From contig CANGBH010000011.1 in the NCBI GenBank assembly GCA_947451935.1, positions 1 to 57,772 of the forward strand: a DNA stretch of 57,772 nucleotides, in the 5' to 3' direction. Shown here piece after piece: positions 17,438 through 25,633 of the stretch (its first letter is position 1; the number at the start of each line of letters is the position of its first letter). The notes beneath the pieces were generated by a model, which had not been told where the DNA came from, searched no databases, and saw nothing but the letters and a program-made list of their open reading frames with translations. A program made the position numbers and the translations under genes. The DNA comes from Chitinophagaceae bacterium. Its GTDB lineage: Bacteria; Bacteroidota; Bacteroidia; Chitinophagales; Chitinophagaceae.

Positions 17438-19612
17438 TTATTTTTTTCTCATTCCAGGATTATATTGCTCTTCCATATTCTTGAGAATATCTTCTTTGTA
17501 GTAAAGTACTTCTTTGAATTTTCCCTTTGTATACATGTCAGCTTGATCTTTAAAATGTTTTGAAGTAAGATCCCCACTTTCGCCACCAGCAAGAAGTGAT
17601 TTTGCTTTAATTTTTTTTCCAAATTCAACTGCACAGACAAAGCTATTTCCACCATAGCCATAACGTTTTTTGCTTTCTTGGTATGTTTTGCTATTAAATG
17701 ATGGAAGTGTTCCCCAAGCAGAAGATGCAAATGGAGAAGGTATACTCGATTCCTTGTCTGAAAATGTTGCATCTATTTTATTATCGATTCGTTGGAATCT
17801 ATTAATCTCACCCCATGCAACTTCCCAAGTACCAAAATCAGATTTGAGTTTTTTAAGCACTTCATTTAGGAATGAAATTTTTGCGGCATCTGGCATCTCT
17901 TTTAACATACGTGGTAATTCAAACGGTAGATCAATTAACCCTTTTCGTCCTCTTGTTAAGTGGGCAACTACCTTTTCTGCCCAATGAATAGCAATTGTAG
18001 TAGCTATAGAATTACTTGCTGTTCGCCTATCCCAATCGCGTAATATTTGTATTGCCTTATTAATGTCAGGCTTAATGTCGTTTGCAATCAATGTTTGATT
18101 TGCACTAAATAGAGGAGGTAGTAGGACATCAAAAGCAGACATATAGTTATCGTATCCTGCTTCAATTAGTCCATTAATATCAAATTTATCCTTAGCGGCT
18201 AGAACCCGCACAGCATTAATGCCCCGAAAATTTTCAGGATCTGGAGCCATATAAGTTGGATATTTTTTTTTGTTTATACTTCCATTTCCGGAAACGGTAA
18301 ATGGGGTCGCATTACAATTTTGTAACCATCCATTTGAGGGATTATAAAGGTGAATTGTTTCTTCAACGGTATGCAAACCCTTCCAATCTGTTGCTTCAAG
18401 GCTTCCGTCAACTGGATTTTTCCAATCATATTTTGTGTCCCTTTTTGGCATAAAATTACCATGCCAATAGGCAATATTTCCTTGATCATCGGCATAGACG
18501 GTATTGTTAGAAATATTTGATCTGAGGTCCATAATACTTTTGAATTCCGTAAATGATTTTGCTTTTGTTCTTCTCCAGGATTGAATTAATCCATTGAGTG
18601 ATCTATTATTCGACTGCATAGCTATCCATTTTCCAGCCTGCATTGCCATGATTGGACCGTGATGTGTTTTATAAATCTTAAACTCTTTTTTTGCTATGCC
18701 ATTTTTGGATTTATATGCTATTGTAGTTGGTTGAATATTGACTGGTTTTAATGTATTGTTATGCGAATAGAAAATCCCATTACTATTTTTTTCAATGGTT
18801 TCTTCGTATAGGTCTGCTACATCTGCTTCACTTGATGTGTGCATCCATCCGCAATGCTCATTGAATCCTTGATAAACAAAAAATTGCCCCCATGTAACGG
18901 CTCCATACGTATTTAATCCTTCCTCACTTATCATATGTACTTCAGGCCTGAAATAGAAAGTAACATGTGGATTGATATAAAGCATGGCATTACCAGTAAT
19001 ACTTTTGAAGGGTGCTATCGCGAATCCGTTTGATCCAATAAGTTGTTCAGGATCTTTCTTTTTTAGTTTGGCAAGATCTGTTGAAATTCCTTGATAGAAT
19101 TTTTTGATATCGTCTGCAGTTAAATCTGCTGTTTGAATAGCAGATATGCTTCCATCAGTATAAGTTAATGCATACCATGGTTGAAAGTTATTCAGTAATG
19201 CTGGTTTTACATTTGGGTTTTTGTATAGGTAGTAATTAATTCCATCTGCAAATGCATTCAATAATTTTTTCATCCAATCCGGACTTACTTCGTAATCTTT
19301 TACGGCATCGGCCGAATCAATAACCATCTTTACCAGAAGGTCTTCGTAAATATCTTTTTCTCCTGTTACTTCGCTAGTTCTCCCTAGCATGGTGATGTAA
19401 TTCATTTCAACACGCTTAAAATCATCTTCACATTGTGCATACATTAATCCGAAAACACAATCTGCATCAGTTTTGCCATAAATATGTGGAATACCCCAAT
19501 TGTCTCGTATGATGTTTACGCGTTTTGCAGTCTCTTGCCATCTTATGATATCTGATTTTGATTGTGCAAAAATTAATGAGGGGATGAATAAAAGAAAAAT
19601 CAAGTATTTCAT
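17438..19612 (-). CDS. Penicillin-acylase-family N-terminal nucleophile hydrolase
   Basis: 724 residues with a signal peptide (MKYLIFLLFIPSLIFAQ). The alpha chain begins with VNIIRDNWGIPHIYGKTDAD. The autocatalytic cleavage site is LIGSNGFAIAP with the predicted nucleophile Ser194, and the beta chain carries TGNAMLYINPHV and NEHCGWMHTSSEADVADLYE. The family covers penicillin, aculeacin and acyl-homoserine-lactone acylases; none of these substrates can be chosen from sequence. The enzyme is probably periplasmic. The next gene, 4 bp downstream, is the small haem lipoprotein. Confidence 0.92.
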   Translation of the reverse strand: MKYLIFLLFIPSLIFAQSKSDIIRWQETAKRVNIIRDNWGIPHIYGKTDADCVFGLMYAQCEDDFKRVEMNYITMLGRTSEVTGEKDIYEDLLVKMVIDSADAVKDYEVSPDWMKKLLNAFADGINYYLYKNPNVKPALLNNFQPWYALTYTDGSISAIQTADLTADDIKKFYQGISTDLAKLKKKDPEQLIGSNGFAIAPFKSITGNAMLYINPHVTFYFRPEVHMISEEGLNTYGAVTWGQFFVYQGFNEHCGWMHTSSEADVADLYEETIEKNSNGIFYSHNNTLKPVNIQPTTIAYKSKNGIAKKEFKIYKTHHGPIMAMQAGKWIAMQSNNRSLNGLIQSWRRTKAKSFTEFKSIMDLRSNISNNTVYADDQGNIAYWHGNFMPKRDTKYDWKNPVDGSLEATDWKGLHTVEETIHLYNPSNGWLQNCNATPFTVSGNGSINKKKYPTYMAPDPENFRGINAVRVLAAKDKFDINGLIEAGYDNYMSAFDVLLPPLFSANQTLIANDIKPDINKAIQILRDWDRRTASNSIATTIAIHWAEKVVAHLTRGRKGLIDLPFELPRMLKEMPDAAKISFLNEVLKKLKSDFGTWEVAWGEINRFQRIDNKIDATFSDKESSIPSPFASSAWGTLPSFNSKTYQESKKRYGYGGNSFVCAVEFGKKIKAKSLLAGGESGDLTSKHFKDQADMYTKGKFKEVLYYKEDILKNMEEQYNPGMRKK

Positions 19613-19715
19613 TAAATTATTTTTATGAACAGCTATAATGTTTAATATCTTTTTAGCTCTTTATACGGGTAAAAAAATAATTAATCCTAAGTGATGGATG
19701 GGGACCCCCATAAAT

Positions 19716-20903
19716 TTAGCGACACAGATTTGCCTTAAAGGCACGTATGAAATTTCCACCCAGAATTTTAAATATATCATTTTTGCTATACCCTCTTTTC
19801 ATAAGTTCTTTAGTAATCAATGGCATATCTGTTACATCATTTAATTCTCTTGGTGATGAATTAATTCCATCAAAATCAGATCCAATACCAACATGTTCTA
19901 CTCCTATGAGTTTAACAATATGATCTAAATGGTCAATAAGTAAACTCAATGTTGGTCTTGTACTATCCATTTCATCCTTGTATTTTTCATGAATAAATAG
20001 ATTAGCATAAAAATCACTTGGATTTGTTTTTAGAATAGAATCTTTCTCTGCTTGATGCTTTGCAATAAAGGTGTTGTTTTTTTCTCGAAATGATGGATCA
20101 ACAAATCCTGAATAAAAATTTAACTGTATTACACCGTCGTTTTCCCCTAGTGCTTTTATCTGATCGTCTGTCATATTCCTAGGAACTGGACAGATTGAGT
20201 AAGTACAACTATGTGATGCAATCACTGGTTTTGTAGAAATTCGCAGTGCATCATAAAATGTTTGTTCACCAACATGTGAAATGTCAACTATCATTCCAAT
20301 TTTATTCATGTGGGTAACCACTTGTTCACCAAATGAATTTAATCCATATGGGTGTCCGATATCATTCTTTGCTCTTTCGTCTGTTGCTGAGCTTGCCCAT
20401 GATGTGCTATTGTTCCAAGTAAGAGTCATATAACGTACACCTCTTTTGTATAAGCTATCAAGATAGTCTATACGATCTTCTATCATATGTCCCCCCTCTA
20501 CTCCCATCATTGAACCAAGTTTCTTTGATTTTATTGCTTGTTCAATATCTTTAGGTGATGTCACAATCATCATCTTACTTGGATTTCGCTTAACTACGGC
20601 ATATAGAGAATCTATTTCTCTGTTTGCGAAGTTGAATGCCGAACCTGTTCCATAGCTACCATCACAAAAAATTGAAAAAACTTGTATATCTATTCCACCC
20701 TTTATCATTCGATTTAGATCAGAATGTGTAATGCCATGTAGATCTTGGTCGAAACTTTTATTTTTTTCAATGCCTGTACTGATGAAATCATTATGGGTGT
20801 CAATAACAATAGCTTCTTTATGAACCGATTTATACAACTGTCCTTGAACAAATTGAATATTTACTAATGCCGATAAGAAAAAAGATAGAAATAAAAATTT
20901 CAT
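19716..20903 (-). CDS. Membrane dipeptidase, peptidase family M19 (renal dipeptidase-like)
   Basis: 395 residues with a signal peptide (FLSFFLSALVNIQFVQG). The di-zinc ligands of the family are visible: VIDTHNDF, the bridging glutamate in MGVEGGHMIED, and the histidines in VDISHVGEQTF and VIASHSCTY, plus GIGSDFDGI near the end. It hydrolyses dipeptides, including some with a D-residue. It starts 2 bp after the stop of the serine hydrolase gene and is followed on the same strand by the acylase, forming a run of exported amide-bond hydrolases. Confidence 0.95.
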   Translation of the reverse strand: MKFLFLSFFLSALVNIQFVQGQLYKSVHKEAIVIDTHNDFISTGIEKNKSFDQDLHGITHSDLNRMIKGGIDIQVFSIFCDGSYGTGSAFNFANREIDSLYAVVKRNPSKMMIVTSPKDIEQAIKSKKLGSMMGVEGGHMIEDRIDYLDSLYKRGVRYMTLTWNNSTSWASSATDERAKNDIGHPYGLNSFGEQVVTHMNKIGMIVDISHVGEQTFYDALRISTKPVIASHSCTYSICPVPRNMTDDQIKALGENDGVIQLNFYSGFVDPSFREKNNTFIAKHQAEKDSILKTNPSDFYANLFIHEKYKDEMDSTRPTLSLLIDHLDHIVKLIGVEHVGIGSDFDGINSSPRELNDVTDMPLITKELMKRGYSKNDIFKILGGNFIRAFKANLCR

Positions 20904-20905
20904 AA

Positions 20906-22231
20906 TTAATCCTTAATTGCTTGATATGCTAAGACGCGAAATCTATCGCTGATATCACCATTTTGTGTTGGGTATACGTTACGGAAGAAAAGGCCAACTA
21001 GGTTTTCTTTTGGATCTACCCAATAGGATGTTGCAAACATTCCACCCCATTCAAAGGTTCCTTCTTGTGATTGGATTCGTGCACTTCCTCTTTCTGTTGT
21101 GATGCCGAAACCTAGACCAAATTTATTATCACCATTATCAATATCTCCTATTTGGTTCATTGTCATCATCCTCACTGCATTTCTGCTTAATAGGCGAACA
21201 CCGTTGTATTCCCCTTGATTCAACATCATCTGTAGAAAAATTCCATAGTCCATTATAGTGGATGAAAGTCCACCGCCACCGCTATGCATTTGAAGGTCTA
21301 AGTTTGGATAGTCTCTATAGAATGTTCCGTTAATGCGTATCACCTCATCCATTAATTTAAGTTTCCCATCTTCTTGAGAATACAGACTTACTAGACGACT
21401 CTTTTTTTCAGTTGGTAGATAAAAGTAAGTGTCTTTCATTCCAAGCGGAGTGAAAATTCTCTTTTGAAAAAATTCTGCTAGACTCATTCCAGAAACAACT
21501 TCAACTAAGTATCCTAGCACATCTGTATTAAGTCCATATGTAAATTTTTCTCCAGGATTGTGAAAGAGAGGCAACGTACCAAGCCTTCTTATATTTTCTG
21601 CAAGCGTTATATTTTTTACTCCAATGCCTCCAACAACGCCATTTTTTGCATAGATCGCATTTGCAGTTGCAGAGCCAATTTGTGCATAAGCAATACCTGA
21701 TGTATGTGTTAATAAGTCGCGTATGGTTATTTCACGTGATGCAGGTACTGTAGTATAGCTTGAGTCAGCTGGATTGAACTTATCTAATAGTTTTGGGTTT
21801 TTAAATTCAGGAATAAATTTTGAAATAGGTTCATCAAGCAAAAATTTTCCATCTTCATATAGCATCATAACTGCAGTGCTAGTTATGGCTTTTGTTTGAG
21901 ATGCAATTCGAAAAATCTGATCTGGCTGCATAGGTGTTCTTTGGTCAATATTATTATAACCAAATGCCTTATAGTAGGCAACCTTACCGTCTTTAATTAT
22001 TAACCCTACACCTCCATTCATCCATCCTTTATCAACCCAACTTTGAATTACATCATCTGCTATTTTTAATCGATCAGCAGATAATGATGATTGATCAAAA
22101 GGAATACTTCCTGATTTGGAGGTTGTGCGAGCAGTTTGTCCAGTTAATTTAGCGAGTTTGGTATTTAGTGATTGTGCATTAACAATTACTAAATTGAATG
22201 CAAGCAGTTGGAGGAAAATTATTTTTTTCAT
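20906..22231 (-). CDS. Exported serine hydrolase, class C beta-lactamase/esterase-like
   Basis: 441 residues from the ATG at 22231, which gives the signal peptide MKKIIFLQLLAFNLVIVNAQ; the open frame upstream adds 15 residues that do not resemble a signal. The SxxK motif is IASQTKAITS with Ser111 and Lys114. The second-motif tyrosine is in KFTYGLNTDVLGYLVE (about residue 232), and WGGMFATSYWVDP is typical of the family near the end. Such proteins act as D-amino-acid peptidases or esterases. It is followed 2 bp later by the dipeptidase. Confidence 0.92.
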   Translation of the reverse strand: MKKIIFLQLLAFNLVIVNAQSLNTKLAKLTGQTARTTSKSGSIPFDQSSLSADRLKIADDVIQSWVDKGWMNGGVGLIIKDGKVAYYKAFGYNNIDQRTPMQPDQIFRIASQTKAITSTAVMMLYEDGKFLLDEPISKFIPEFKNPKLLDKFNPADSSYTTVPASREITIRDLLTHTSGIAYAQIGSATANAIYAKNGVVGGIGVKNITLAENIRRLGTLPLFHNPGEKFTYGLNTDVLGYLVEVVSGMSLAEFFQKRIFTPLGMKDTYFYLPTEKKSRLVSLYSQEDGKLKLMDEVIRINGTFYRDYPNLDLQMHSGGGGLSSTIMDYGIFLQMMLNQGEYNGVRLLSRNAVRMMTMNQIGDIDNGDNKFGLGFGITTERGSARIQSQEGTFEWGGMFATSYWVDPKENLVGLFFRNVYPTQNGDISDRFRVLAYQAIKD

Positions 22232-22334
22232 ATTTGAATTGTGTTGGTTGAAGTTAATAAAAAAGACAATAGGCAAGTAGGGGATATATAAAACCTATAG
22301 GGTTGATCAGTACCTATTAGAAAATTTGACATCT

Positions 22335-23081
22335 CTATTCTTTCACTTTTGCTTTCGGCAATATTCCTTGTTTGAAATATTTCGATGCATTTAAAATGTA
22401 TTGGTGAAACTCGTACTCTTCACTGAATGCAATAAATTCATAGGGGGGTCTGTATACCACCATAAATTTTTCTAGGTCTCTGCCTTGCATTCCGGTTATT
22501 TGTTGTACCAACTGTTTGGTGAAGCGATGATTGACAAACTTCTCTTGTTCCTCTTCGATCAATCTATTCTGCAGGCTTCGCATGCTTTTGTTTTTTCTGA
22601 ATTGGAAGGAGCTAATTAAACTTCCTAAATCCAAACCGGGAGTTCCACCCATTGTGCCAGTCTCTGAAATACGAAGCCCTCGTTCAAAATTGAACACTTT
22701 TGAATAGCGTTCTCTATTTTCAAGTGAATCTTCTTTGTAGGATTTTCCGATCACTACTACTTCCTTTAGTGTTTGATATCTATCCTGCACCCTTACTTGA
22801 AGTGCTATATCAAAACCAGCGGGGTACCGAATATCGTTTACTGGGAAGTTAATGGTTGATTTACCTCGGTATGAGAAAAATATAGAGTCTGATTTTTCAA
22901 CCGTCATACTATATCGTCCAATAGAATCAGTAAAGGTTATCACTCCTTTTTTTGAACTCACCTTCACCGATGGTATAGCCACCATTCGGGTAGTATCAAA
23001 AACCCTTCCTGAAATCCATACTTGAGATCTCAGCAGTGTGCTAGCTAGTAAAAGGAGGGTTATTAGGAGAATTTTGTTCAA
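22335..23081 (-). CDS. Exported protein with carboxypeptidase-regulatory-like N-terminal domain
   Basis: 248 residues with a signal peptide (MNKILLITLLLLASTLLRSQ). The first 85 residues of the mature protein form a carboxypeptidase-regulatory-like beta-sandwich (WISGRVFDTTRMVAIPSVKV, ITFTDSIGRYSMTV). The rest is charged and helical (LQNRLIEEEQEKFVNHRFTK) and similar proteins are common, but of unknown role, in Bacteroidetes. It is not followed by a barrel, so it is not a TonB receptor start. It lies about 100 bp upstream of the serine hydrolase on the same strand. Confidence 0.8.
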   Translation of the reverse strand: MNKILLITLLLLASTLLRSQVWISGRVFDTTRMVAIPSVKVSSKKGVITFTDSIGRYSMTVEKSDSIFFSYRGKSTINFPVNDIRYPAGFDIALQVRVQDRYQTLKEVVVIGKSYKEDSLENRERYSKVFNFERGLRISETGTMGGTPGLDLGSLISSFQFRKNKSMRSLQNRLIEEEQEKFVNHRFTKQLVQQITGMQGRDLEKFMVVYRPPYEFIAFSEEYEFHQYILNASKYFKQGILPKAKVKE

Positions 23082-23199
23082 TGGAAATTCAGCGCTTGAA
23101 GTTGTAGTTAGAATTTAGAGGCTTAAAGTAGTATATGTGAGTCCAAATGAAATGTTAATCTGCTCTTTTTCTGCTTCTTATTTAGTGATCCTGGGATAT

Positions 23200-24078
23200 T
23201 TATTCAACCCCAAGCCATTCTTCAATTACTTTAGGATAGTGTTCATGTTCAAGGATATGTATTTTTTCGGCTAAGGTATCTGGGGAATCAGCTGAGGTGA
23301 TTTCAGTTTTTACCTGGAAAATGGTTTTTCCGTGATCATAATGTTCATCAACCAGATGTATGGTGATTCCACTTTCTTTTTCTCCTGCTGCAATGACCGA
23401 CTGATGTACTTTCTCTCCATACATTCCTTTACCTCCAAAATTGGGTAGTAAGGCTGGATGGATGTTAAGAATTTTATTTGGGTAGGCTTTGATTAGGTTT
23501 TGAGGAATTTTCCAAAGGAATCCGGCTAAAATAATATGTGTAATTCCTTCATTTTTAAGGTATTCTATATATTCATCAGATTCTGTGAATGCTTTTTTTT
23601 CGATTAGCAATGTATTTATTTTCCAGGCATTTGCAATATCAAGCACTCCGGCTCCTGCTTTATTGCAAACAATAAGTTTTACATGTATAAGTGGTTCTTT
23701 ATCAAAGTATTGTATTATTTTTTCTGCATTACTTCCTTTTCCAGACGCAAAAATGGCCAGCCTGTAAGGCGTCACGACTTCTTTAGTATTATTAATGAAC
23801 CCCATTCTTTTTAAGATCTTTTTCTCGTAGTTCCAGAAAAAGCGAAATTGTCCAAAAAAAAATGAAACAATTAGTATAATTACTTGATAACCAAATACTA
23901 ATACAAGTATTCGCACCAAGATTTTCCAAATTAAGGAGGTAGTTTCATCAAACCCAAGCCATGAGGTTATACCTCTAGAAATGAATGCAGTTAAGGTGCC
24001 TGTCACTGCAAAAGTGCAAAGAATCAGCACCAATTGTGCTCCATTTACTTTCCATTTCTTTTGTAATGAGTTTAGCAT
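23200..24078 (-). CDS. purN: DUF6787-like membrane domain fused to phosphoribosylglycinamide formyltransferase
   Basis: PurN transfers a formyl group from 10-formyl-THF to GAR in purine synthesis. Residues from about 114 of the long frame onwards are complete PurN: RLAIFASGKGSNAEKIIQYF, the catalytic region NIHPALLPNFGGKGMYG, SGITIHLVDEHYDHG. The first 95 residues form a two-helix membrane domain (LQKKWKVNGAQLVLILCTF, FGQFRFFWNYEKKILKRM) that resembles the stand-alone Bacteroidetes DUF6787 proteins. I start at the ATG at 24078 (a TTG lies at 24102). The valine codon directly before TPYRLAIF is GTG (23775-23773), so an internal start giving soluble PurN is possible. Confidence 0.88.
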   Translation of the reverse strand: MLNSLQKKWKVNGAQLVLILCTFAVTGTLTAFISRGITSWLGFDETTSLIWKILVRILVLVFGYQVIILIVSFFFGQFRFFWNYEKKILKRMGFINNTKEVVTPYRLAIFASGKGSNAEKIIQYFDKEPLIHVKLIVCNKAGAGVLDIANAWKINTLLIEKKAFTESDEYIEYLKNEGITHIILAGFLWKIPQNLIKAYPNKILNIHPALLPNFGGKGMYGEKVHQSVIAAGEKESGITIHLVDEHYDHGKTIFQVKTEITSADSPDTLAEKIHILEHEHYPKVIEEWLGVE

Positions 24079-24235
24079 GCTGCAAAGAGAAGAAAAAAAC
24101 AAATGCGCAGTTAATTTCTTTCATTTAATTATTTTAATGGCTGTGTATGTTGATTTTAATGATGTTTTATGCATTCAACAAAATACAATCCTCTGAAACT
24201 CAATATGGGTCTATATTAAATTTTTTTTCAGGATG

Positions 24236-24268
24236 TTGATATTATGTTAAAATCCTGTCTTAAATTTG
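24236..24268 (+). promoter_or_regulatory. Promoter of the alternative complex III / oxidase operon
   Basis: TTG at 24236-24238 and TAAATTTG at 24261-24268 match the Bacteroidetes -33 and -7 elements (TTG, TAnnTTTG) with 22 bp between them, close to the usual 17-23 bp. Transcription would start near 24275, about 40 bp before the ATG of actA. The intergenic region to the divergent purN gene is about 240 bp. Confidence 0.6.
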
Positions 24269-24316
24269 CACGGAATTTCGGGAGTGTCTTCCATTTCAAC
24301 ACAATTCAATGCGGGT

Positions 24317-25573
24317 ATGAATCAGACAAGAAAAATAGCTCAGCAACTTTATTCAGCACTCATTTTTACGGCCTTATTAACTATCGCACAATTGGCTCAA
24401 AGCCAGGATGGGAAGGCGCTTTTTAACCAAAAGTGTGCTTCATGTCATGCGATAGATAAACAGTTGGTCGGTCCAGCTCTTAAGGGAGTTGAAGATCGTT
24501 GGGATGATAAAAAAATGATCTATGAGTGGGTCAGGAATAGTGCATCTGTCATAAAGAAAGGCTACCCTAGAGCGGTCGCTGTGTATGCAGAATTCAATAA
24601 GGTGCAAATGACTGCATTCCCAGAGTTAAAAGATCAAGATATTGATGCTATTCTTGGATATATCAGTACTGGTGGCGCAAAGGCAGCTGCACCCGGTGCT
24701 TCAACTACTTCACAAGATGCGTCAGATACAGAATCTGGGTCAGATTCTAACTTTCTATATGGTATCTTAACATTGATACTTGCAGTTATTGCATTGATAC
24801 TTCTTCAAGTTAACAGCAACCTGCGTAAGATTGCAGATGAAACAGAAGGCTTTAAAACTGCTGAACCGATCCCATTCTACAGGAATAAGGCATACATCGC
24901 TATACTTGCTATCATATTGTTTCTAGTAGGTGGATTTTATACATTCCAGGGTGCACAAGGTTTAGGAAGATCTAAGAATTATCAGCCTGAGCAACCAATC
25001 TTCTACTCTCACAAAGTACATGCCGGCATAAATCAAGTTAACTGTCTTTATTGCCATGGCGGTGCTCAAGAAAGTAAGCATGCAAACATTCCTTCTGTTA
25101 ATATTTGTATGAACTGTCATATGGGTATTAATGAATATGCTAAAGGTCCAAAACTTTATCGTGCTGATGGTTCGTTGGTAGATGGAACTGCAGAGATTCA
25201 AAAGATATATGAATATGCAGGATGGGATCCAGCTGCAAAAAAATATACTAGTAAAGGGAAGGCTATAGAGTGGGTTAGAATTCACAATTTACCAGACCAC
25301 GTATATTTCAATCACTCACAACACGTGAATGCTGGTAAGCAACAATGTCAAACCTGCCATGGTGAAATTCAGAAGATGGACGAAGTGTTTCAGTTCACTG
25401 ATTTAAGCATGGGCTGGTGTGTAAACTGCCACAGGGAAACTAAGGTGCAGTTCACGGAGAATAAGTTTTACAGTATTTATGAGAAGTTTCATGAAGATCT
25501 GAAGAACAAAAAAATGGATAGTGTTACAGTTGACAAGATTGGTGGAACAGAGTGTCAGAAATGCCACTATTAA
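24317..25573 (+). CDS. actA: Alternative complex III, multihaem cytochrome c subunit ActA
   Basis: 418 residues from the ATG at 24317, which gives a clean signal (IAQQLYSALIFTALLTIAQ); the open frame runs back to a TTG at 24266. Six CxxCH motifs are visible: CASCH in an N-terminal monohaem domain, then after a membrane helix CLYCH, CMNCH, CQTCH, CVNCH and CQKCH. The usual pentahaem ActA is thus fused to an N-terminal monohaem cytochrome, as in other Bacteroidetes. It passes electrons from menaquinol through the haems on the periplasmic face. First gene of a 12-gene operon ending at 38546. Confidence 0.95.
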   Translation: MNQTRKIAQQLYSALIFTALLTIAQLAQSQDGKALFNQKCASCHAIDKQLVGPALKGVEDRWDDKKMIYEWVRNSASVIKKGYPRAVAVYAEFNKVQMTAFPELKDQDIDAILGYISTGGAKAAAPGASTTSQDASDTESGSDSNFLYGILTLILAVIALILLQVNSNLRKIADETEGFKTAEPIPFYRNKAYIAILAIILFLVGGFYTFQGAQGLGRSKNYQPEQPIFYSHKVHAGINQVNCLYCHGGAQESKHANIPSVNICMNCHMGINEYAKGPKLYRADGSLVDGTAEIQKIYEYAGWDPAAKKYTSKGKAIEWVRIHNLPDHVYFNHSQHVNAGKQQCQTCHGEIQKMDEVFQFTDLSMGWCVNCHRETKVQFTENKFYSIYEKFHEDLKNKKMDSVTVDKIGGTECQKCHY

Positions 25574-25633
25574 AAATTAGTTAGAGCGCTCTAGATAAAA
25601 GAAGTTTATACTATTTACAACTTTACAACGGAT

